Origin: Magnetococcales bacterium
GTDB taxonomy: Bacteria; Pseudomonadota; Magnetococcia; Magnetococcales; DC0425bin3
Assembly: GCA_015231175.1 (NCBI GenBank)
Contig: JADGBZ010000023.1
Location: 1-42,048, forward strand
DNA length: 42,048 bases
Reading direction: 5' to 3'
Part shown: one piece after another, positions 37,222 to 42,048 of the stretch
Layout of the letters: each line of letters begins with the position of its first letter
Position numbering within the stretch: the first letter of the stretch is position 1
Translations under genes and position numbers: made by a program
Notes under the pieces: model-generated
What the model was told of the DNA's origin: nothing
Databases searched by the model: none
Seen by the model: the letters and a program-made list of their open reading frames with translations, nothing else

Positions 37222-38799
37222 ATGACCGGTGGATCACGGAGAAACATGCAGCGGAATGTCCCCATCCACCGCAAATGGCGCAAAGATCGGAGTCGCCCGG
37301 ATGCCCGGTTGCCTTTACCGGGCTCCTTCGGCGGAGGTTTTGTCCGGTGGGGCCTGTTTTCAACCGGTTTTCTCTGGCTGCTCATCCTGACGCTGGGGTT
37401 ATGGCCCCCGGCAGGCTGGGCTGCCCGGGATCGTGCCCGTGCCCTGGAACAGAATCGTTTGCGTCTGCAACAAGTCGTCAGTCGTCTCCAGGCGGAACAG
37501 ACCGCCCGGGAGCAGGCCAAAGGCCAGGAGAAGACCCTGACAGGGGAACTGGAACAGTTGGATCAGCAACTGGCCGAAGGAGAGCAACGCCGCAAGGAGA
37601 TGGCCGGTCATGCCAACCAATTGACGGAACAACTCCCCGAACTGAACCGACAGATCGACATCCTCAAGAGCGAACTGGAGCGGTCCCGGCGCTTGCTGGA
37701 CCAACAATTGCGCATGGCATATGGCATCGGAGAGCAAGGCATGCTCAAAATGCTGTTCTCTCCTCGTGACACCGGGCAATGGCGAGAAGGGATTCAATAT
37801 TTCGGCTACCTGATTCAGGCACGCAATAGACGCTTCCTGGAGTATCGGGATACTGTTACGCGCCTGAACTCTGCCATCAAAGGACATCGGGAGTTGTTGG
37901 AACGCTTGGCAGCCATCACCGCCAAACAGGAAGAGGCTCGCCAGCAACTGTTGCAACGCCGGGAAGAACGCGCCACCTTGTTGCAGCGGGTGCAAAAGGA
38001 TGCGCGCCTGCGGGAACGCCAGGTCACCGAACTGGCCCGTTCCCAGGAACGACTGGAAAACTTTGTCACCCGCCTGGAGACGCTCCTCCAGGAGGAGAAA
38101 GAGAAGGCCGCCCGAGAAAAGGAAGCCAGGGCTGCCCGAAAAAAAGCCGCCCAACTGGCCAATGAAGAGGCCGCCCTGGCAGCCAAGGAGGCCAAGGCAG
38201 CCCGGGAAAAGGAAGCCCGGGCCATGAAAGAAAAATCTGCCAAGGATGACAGACAACAGGAAAGTTCGGCCACCGCCAAAAATTCCGAATCCGCTGAGGA
38301 TTCCGCCGAGTCTTCCATAGGGGAGGATGAAGATGCGTCCCAGGCACCGCATGGCCCTGGCGAGGCCAATCGCAAACAGGTCGAAAAGGGAGTGCCCCAC
38401 TCAGGCGCAAAAAAGGTTGCCTTTGGCCAGATTGGGGAGCATCGCGGACACTTGCCGCATCCGGTCCCGGGGCGTGGGCGCCGAAAGCCCCCCGGCATGT
38501 TTTTTCAGGCTTCGCCCGCCACACCTGTGCGAGCCGTGTTTCGGGGTGAAGTCGTTTATGCGGACTGGTTTCGCGGATACGGGTTGATGATCATCCTGGG
38601 TCATGGTCATCGTGCATACTCCCTGTACGGACACAACCAACGCCTTCTGGTCAACCAGGGCGATTGGGTCAACGAAGGAGACAAGATCGCCGAGACTGGA
38701 GATACCGGATCCCTGGAAGGAGTCCCCGGTCTCTACTTTGAAATCCGCCACCAGGGAAAGGTGGAAAATCCCACTCAATGGCTGGCATCGGGCGGTTGA
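37222..38799 (+). CDS. envC: murein hydrolase activator EnvC
   Basis: 525 residues. A basic N-terminus precedes a hydrophobic signal segment (GLFSTGFLWLLILTLGLWPP, ending near GWAARDRA), then a long coiled coil (about residues 70-300) with QxxAxxxQ/E heptads, a K/E/A-rich low-complexity stretch (about 300-345), an acidic-Ser linker, and a C-terminal LytM/M23 domain from about residue 425. In that domain the zinc ligands are lost: the usual HLHFE is GLYFE (in GVPGLYFEIRHQGK). This degeneration is what makes EnvC an activator of the cell-division amidases rather than a peptidase. It acts in the periplasm at the septum. The extended, highly charged linker is larger than in E. coli EnvC. Confidence 0.9.
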   Translation: MTGGSRRNMQRNVPIHRKWRKDRSRPDARLPLPGSFGGGFVRWGLFSTGFLWLLILTLGLWPPAGWAARDRARALEQNRLRLQQVVSRLQAEQTAREQAKGQEKTLTGELEQLDQQLAEGEQRRKEMAGHANQLTEQLPELNRQIDILKSELERSRRLLDQQLRMAYGIGEQGMLKMLFSPRDTGQWREGIQYFGYLIQARNRRFLEYRDTVTRLNSAIKGHRELLERLAAITAKQEEARQQLLQRREERATLLQRVQKDARLRERQVTELARSQERLENFVTRLETLLQEEKEKAAREKEARAARKKAAQLANEEAALAAKEAKAAREKEARAMKEKSAKDDRQQESSATAKNSESAEDSAESSIGEDEDASQAPHGPGEANRKQVEKGVPHSGAKKVAFGQIGEHRGHLPHPVPGRGRRKPPGMFFQASPATPVRAVFRGEVVYADWFRGYGLMIILGHGHRAYSLYGHNQRLLVNQGDWVNEGDKIAETGDTGSLEGVPGLYFEIRHQGKVENPTQWLASGG

Positions 38800-38865
38800 T
38801 GCGGGATCGATGGTTCAACCATGGCAGGAAAGAATTTGCGCAAGCCCAACGGGCAGGAGTCACCC

Positions 38866-40323
38866 ATGATCGTTTCGTTGCAAAAAGGCAGTCGTTTTTG
38901 GTACGTGTTTGTGGTGCTGGCCGTCCTTGTGGGCCTGCACGTGTCGTCGGAGAAAGTTCTGGCCTTCGACCAGGTCGCCTACGAGAAACTCAAGGTATTT
39001 TCAGAGGTTTATGATCAAATCAAACAGAATTACGTCGAAGAGATCGACAACAAGAAAGTCTTGTACGGCGCGATTTCCGGCATGCTGAAAACCCTGGATC
39101 CCCACTCTTCCTTTTTGCCGCCGGAGAGTTTCAAGGAGATGAAAACCGAGACCCAGGGGGTTTTTGGCGGTCTGGGGATCGAAATCACCCGAGGCAACCG
39201 GGCCATCAAGGTGGTGTCTCCCATCGAAGATACTCCTGCCTTTCGGGCTGGCATGAAAGCCGGGGATCTGATCATCAAGATCGAAGAGGAGAGCACCCAG
39301 GACATGGATCTCATGGAGGCTGTCAAACGGATGCGAGGCAAGCCCGGGACAGCAATCAATCTGACCATCCTGCGGAAAGGTGAAAACAAGCCTCTGACGT
39401 TCAACCTGGTGCGCGCCGTCATCAAGGTCCACAGCGTCAAGTGGCGAATTGAACCAGGCGATATCGGCTATGTGCGCATCATCCAGTTCAACGAACAGGC
39501 CTATCCGTTGCTCCGCTCCTCCCTGGATGAGATGAAAGCTCAGGCCAGCAAAAGTGGCAAAGGCAGAATTCACGGATTGGTACTGGATTTGCGTAACGAC
39601 CCGGGCGGTTTGCTGGATCAGGCAGTCCAGGTTGCCGACGCTTTCCTGGATAGTGGTCGGATTGTCTACACCAAGGGACGCATTCCAGGAAAGGACATGT
39701 CCTTTGACGCCCAACCGGGGGATTTGACAGACGGCGTGCCGATGGTCGTGATGATCAATGGCGGGTCGGCATCGGCCTCTGAGATTGTGGCTGGTGCGCT
39801 ACAGGACCATAAGCGAGCCGTGATCCTGGGAATCCAATCATTTGGCAAGGGGTCCGTGCAAACCATTTTCCCCCTGCCTGACGGGTCAGGGTTGCGCCTC
39901 ACCACAGCGCAATACTTCACCCCGAATGGCCGTTCCATTCAGGCCAAGGGCATCGCACCGGATCTGGTTGTTGAAGATTTGAGCTTCAGTGCCAAACGGG
40001 AACCGGGTGATCGACCCAAAGAGAAGGATTTGAAGGGCCACCTCAGAAGCGAAGATGAGACGGAAGCACCACCCAGCGATGAGGATTTCGTTGAACAAGG
40101 CAAGGAATTGGACAAGTCCAAGGACAAGGAGAAGGACAAAGAGAAAGAGGACGACAAGAACAAGGATAAAGAAAAAGATCTCGCCGACGCCGACAAGATA
40201 ACAGGTCACAGCAAGGAAGATTATCAGTTGCAAAGAGCGTTGGATCTCTTGCGGGGGTACCAGGTGTTCTCCCGTCGGTTGGGTTTGGATTCCGCTCCCG
40301 CCGCCGGGGAGCAGGAACAATGA
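38866..40323 (+). CDS. ctpA: carboxy-terminal processing peptidase, S41 family
   Basis: 485 residues from ATG 38866, which has AGGAG 6 bp upstream; the ATG at 38821 lacks one. A membrane signal or anchor (FWYVFVVLAVLVGLHVSS) leads to the periplasm. The N-terminal cap contains YVEEIDNKKVLYGAISGMLK and LDPHSSFLPPE; the PDZ domain is GGLGIEITRGNRAIKVVSPI through AGMKAGDLIIKIEEE; the protease core has LRNDPGGLLDQAVQVADAFL, the nucleophile serine in INGGSASASEIVAGALQD and the lysine in GIQSFGKGSVQT. It trims C-termini of periplasmic or peptidoglycan-associated proteins. A K/D/E-only tail (about residues 415-445) follows the core. It lies between envC and the deacetylase. Confidence 0.94.
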   Translation: MIVSLQKGSRFWYVFVVLAVLVGLHVSSEKVLAFDQVAYEKLKVFSEVYDQIKQNYVEEIDNKKVLYGAISGMLKTLDPHSSFLPPESFKEMKTETQGVFGGLGIEITRGNRAIKVVSPIEDTPAFRAGMKAGDLIIKIEEESTQDMDLMEAVKRMRGKPGTAINLTILRKGENKPLTFNLVRAVIKVHSVKWRIEPGDIGYVRIIQFNEQAYPLLRSSLDEMKAQASKSGKGRIHGLVLDLRNDPGGLLDQAVQVADAFLDSGRIVYTKGRIPGKDMSFDAQPGDLTDGVPMVVMINGGSASASEIVAGALQDHKRAVILGIQSFGKGSVQTIFPLPDGSGLRLTTAQYFTPNGRSIQAKGIAPDLVVEDLSFSAKREPGDRPKEKDLKGHLRSEDETEAPPSDEDFVEQGKELDKSKDKEKDKEKEDDKNKDKEKDLADADKITGHSKEDYQLQRALDLLRGYQVFSRRLGLDSAPAAGEQEQ

Positions 40324-40335
40324 CCACAACCGGGG

Positions 40336-41997
40336 ATGACTTTGGACAATTCCGAAAAAGGGCACGATGCGGACGACAAGTCTGCGGATAATGAGGCTCC
40401 AGCACCAGAAAAACCCCTGCGCAAAAGGGGCGTTCTGGCCGTCGGGCTTTTGGTGGTTGCTTGGATCGGTATGGGAGTCTATCTATGGCCGGTGTTGCGG
40501 GATCCGCAACACCTGGCCATGGCTTCATCCTCTCGCGAAGGAGGGGGAGCGGGTTGGGATGGGGGGTCTGATCGTGTCACCCTGGGGGATGTTCCTGCCG
40601 AGAGTGTTCAGGGTGGTATCGGTGCAAGGCTCCTCTCTTTATCGCGTACCCTTTCGGAGAGTAGTGCCACCCCTGCTGACTTCCCCTCTCCCGGGGCGTC
40701 CCACGGGGTTGTCCTTTCCTCTGCCGCTTCCCCGGACAGTGCCGTGCATGCGGTCCCTTCTGCCGTGTCAACCTCTGCCTCCTCTGCACCGGAAACATTG
40801 TCGGTCTCGGACTCTGCCACCGATGTTGAAGCAGGGGCAGGTGCCTCTCCGGTGTTTACGCCCATATCCATCGCTCCCCTCCCGCCCCCTGTGGCGCCGT
40901 TGCCCAACATCGTGACAGGTACCGCACCTCCCCTGCCCTCTGCTGCTCGGACAACCGCAGCAGTTCCCACTCCGGCTGCGAAACCTGTTCCGGGCTGGGT
41001 GTCTTCTTCAGCCACCCAGCCGGTCGCTTCGACCCAGCATGCAGAACCAGGAGTGGACACCAACGTCTCCACCCCAACCCAGGCAGGGAGTTCAACCCCA
41101 CAGCCCACATTGCTGGTTGCTTTGGAGCGGAAAACAGACAAAACTGCCGATGATGGAAACAGATCCGTTCTGTATGAAGAGCATTTTTCCGACGATGCCG
41201 AGTTGTCACAGCACCCCTCCGATACGCCGCCACCATCACCCCGTTCGCCTGCGGAGATGCGTGGGCACCGTCAAGGCTGGGCCCAGGTCGCTGTGATCAT
41301 CGATGATCTCGGTTATAATGGCCCGGTTTCGGAGGGTATCGCCCGCCTGCCAGCGGATTTGACCCTGGCCATTCTCCCAGGTGGGGGTCACTCTCGCGCC
41401 GTGGCCAACCTGGGCAAAGCGACAAACAAAGAGATCATTCTGCATCAGCCGATGGAACCACGGGGTTATCCGCATCTCAATCCGGGGCGTGGCGCCCTGT
41501 TGATGGGGATGGATCGGGAGCGCACCCGGCGCATCCTTGAGGCCAACCTAAATCAATTTCCGGAAGCCAGGGGTGTCAACAACCACATGGGTTCGCGGTT
41601 CACAGCCGATTCCGTCGGCATGGGCAGGGTGATGGAAGTACTGGCGGAGCGTGGGTTGTTTTTTGTCGACAGCCGAACCGCTGGAAGGTCGGTCGGGGTG
41701 CGCGAGGCGGTTGTCCACCATGTTCCACGTGTACAACGCGATATTTTTCTGGACAATGTTCCCAACGTTCGAGCGATCAATCAACAACTGGCCCGTCTGG
41801 AAGCGGTGGCCCACAGGCATGGATCAGCCGTGGCAATTGGCCACCCTTACCCGGCAACATTGGCCGCTCTGCGGAGCTGGCTGCCAGAGGCGAAAAGCCG
41901 CAGGATCGAGGTGATTCGCGCCTCGCAACTCCTGGGGCCGGCGTCCTCCCGCGCCCGCTATCCAACCCGCACACCTGTGGTTGCCCAGGCGCACTAG
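40336..41997 (+). CDS. divergent polysaccharide deacetylase family protein (YibQ-like)
   Basis: 553 residues. A charged cytosolic N-terminus, one TM anchor (GVLAVGLLVVAWIGMGVYLW), a long Ala/Ser/Pro/Thr-rich linker (about residues 60-310), and a C-terminal NodB-fold domain that starts QVAVIIDDLGYNG. Motifs include ILHQPMEPRGYPH, ARGVNNHMGSRFT, GLFFVDSRTAG and AVAIGHPYPATL, the pattern of the DUF610/YibQ group. By family it is linked to envelope polysaccharide or peptidoglycan processing, with the exact substrate unknown. It starts 12 bp after ctpA and completes the gpmI-envC-ctpA cluster. The TAG stop at 41995-41997 lies in the terminal inverted repeat of an interspersed element. Confidence 0.9.
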   Translation: MTLDNSEKGHDADDKSADNEAPAPEKPLRKRGVLAVGLLVVAWIGMGVYLWPVLRDPQHLAMASSSREGGGAGWDGGSDRVTLGDVPAESVQGGIGARLLSLSRTLSESSATPADFPSPGASHGVVLSSAASPDSAVHAVPSAVSTSASSAPETLSVSDSATDVEAGAGASPVFTPISIAPLPPPVAPLPNIVTGTAPPLPSAARTTAAVPTPAAKPVPGWVSSSATQPVASTQHAEPGVDTNVSTPTQAGSSTPQPTLLVALERKTDKTADDGNRSVLYEEHFSDDAELSQHPSDTPPPSPRSPAEMRGHRQGWAQVAVIIDDLGYNGPVSEGIARLPADLTLAILPGGGHSRAVANLGKATNKEIILHQPMEPRGYPHLNPGRGALLMGMDRERTRRILEANLNQFPEARGVNNHMGSRFTADSVGMGRVMEVLAERGLFFVDSRTAGRSVGVREAVVHHVPRVQRDIFLDNVPNVRAINQQLARLEAVAHRHGSAVAIGHPYPATLAALRSWLPEAKSRRIEVIRASQLLGPASSRARYPTRTPVVAQAH

Positions 41998-42048
41998 TGG
42001 ACCAACCGACATGATTTGAAGTGTTCACTTTTCTTGACTATTCCGCAC
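41993..42048 (+). repeat. left end of a TIR-bounded repeat element, cut by window edge
   Basis: CTAGTGGACCAACCGACATG and the following bases up to TTCCGCAC match 30261-30314 (AGTGGCTCAACCGACATG...CTCCGCAC) with few changes. The element presumably continues into the hairpin repeat beyond the window. Confidence 0.85.

Overview
The window is chromosomal DNA from a G+C-rich Gram-negative bacterium, almost certainly a proteobacterium. It encodes the KDO-8-P synthase of LPS synthesis, an EnvC/CtpA/YibQ-type envelope operon, a GlnB with the uridylylation loop, and an oxygen-sensitive pyruvate:ferredoxin oxidoreductase. A microaerophilic or anaerobic lifestyle is likely. The gene content and the dense hairpin repeats remind me of Magnetococcales-type genomes, but that placement is inference and no marker gene here settles it.

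Layout. 1-1466: the end of a BsuBI/PstI-type restriction-modification pair. 1473-6182 (minus): a giant double-ASKHA 2-hydroxyacyl-CoA-dehydratase-activase-like protein that carries two in-frame copies of an interspersed hairpin repeat. 6453-9752 (plus): a GlcNAc-transferase/methyltransferase fusion, a secreted unknown protein and a small unknown protein. 9746-11239 (minus): a small membrane protein, a CoA-type Nudix hydrolase and a Cys-rich MerR regulator. 11437-19258 (minus): pyrG-kdsA-gcvT-gcvPA-gcvPB-eno, that is, the classic pyrG-kdsA-eno run with a glycine-cleavage cassette wedged in and no gcvH. 19426-19965 (minus): a decayed Txe/YoeB-Phd/YefM toxin-antitoxin pair. 20150-23901 (plus): a one-TM protein, lysC, cimA and glnB (amino-acid synthesis and nitrogen signalling). 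24016-28849 (minus): an unknown protein, then a two-gene PFOR. 29168-32461 (minus): SRP RNA-dnaX-ybaB-recR. 32624-34667 (minus): an MFS transporter, a stand-alone ChrB-type domain and a small unknown protein. 34700-35400: insertion-sequence remnants and tRNA-Ser(CGA). 35648-41997 (plus): gpmI-envC-ctpA-divergent polysaccharide deacetylase, an operon order known from many proteobacteria.

The most unusual feature is a repeat family of about 110-145 bp (at 2923, 6307, 24867, 30241, fragments at 32569 and 33892, and an end at 41993). Each full unit folds into consecutive hairpins, and one stem covaries between copies (G:C replaced by A:T). Two copies sit in tandem inside a coding region and add 36 codons each without breaking the frame, much as Rickettsia palindromic elements do. 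One copy is framed by imperfect terminal inverted repeats like a MITE and separates dnaX from ybaB-recR. Another copy's end supplies the stop codon of the last gene.

Most genes are ordinary housekeeping. Functions were read from motifs only, with no database search. Start codons were adjusted where a Shine-Dalgarno sequence or family length argued for it.
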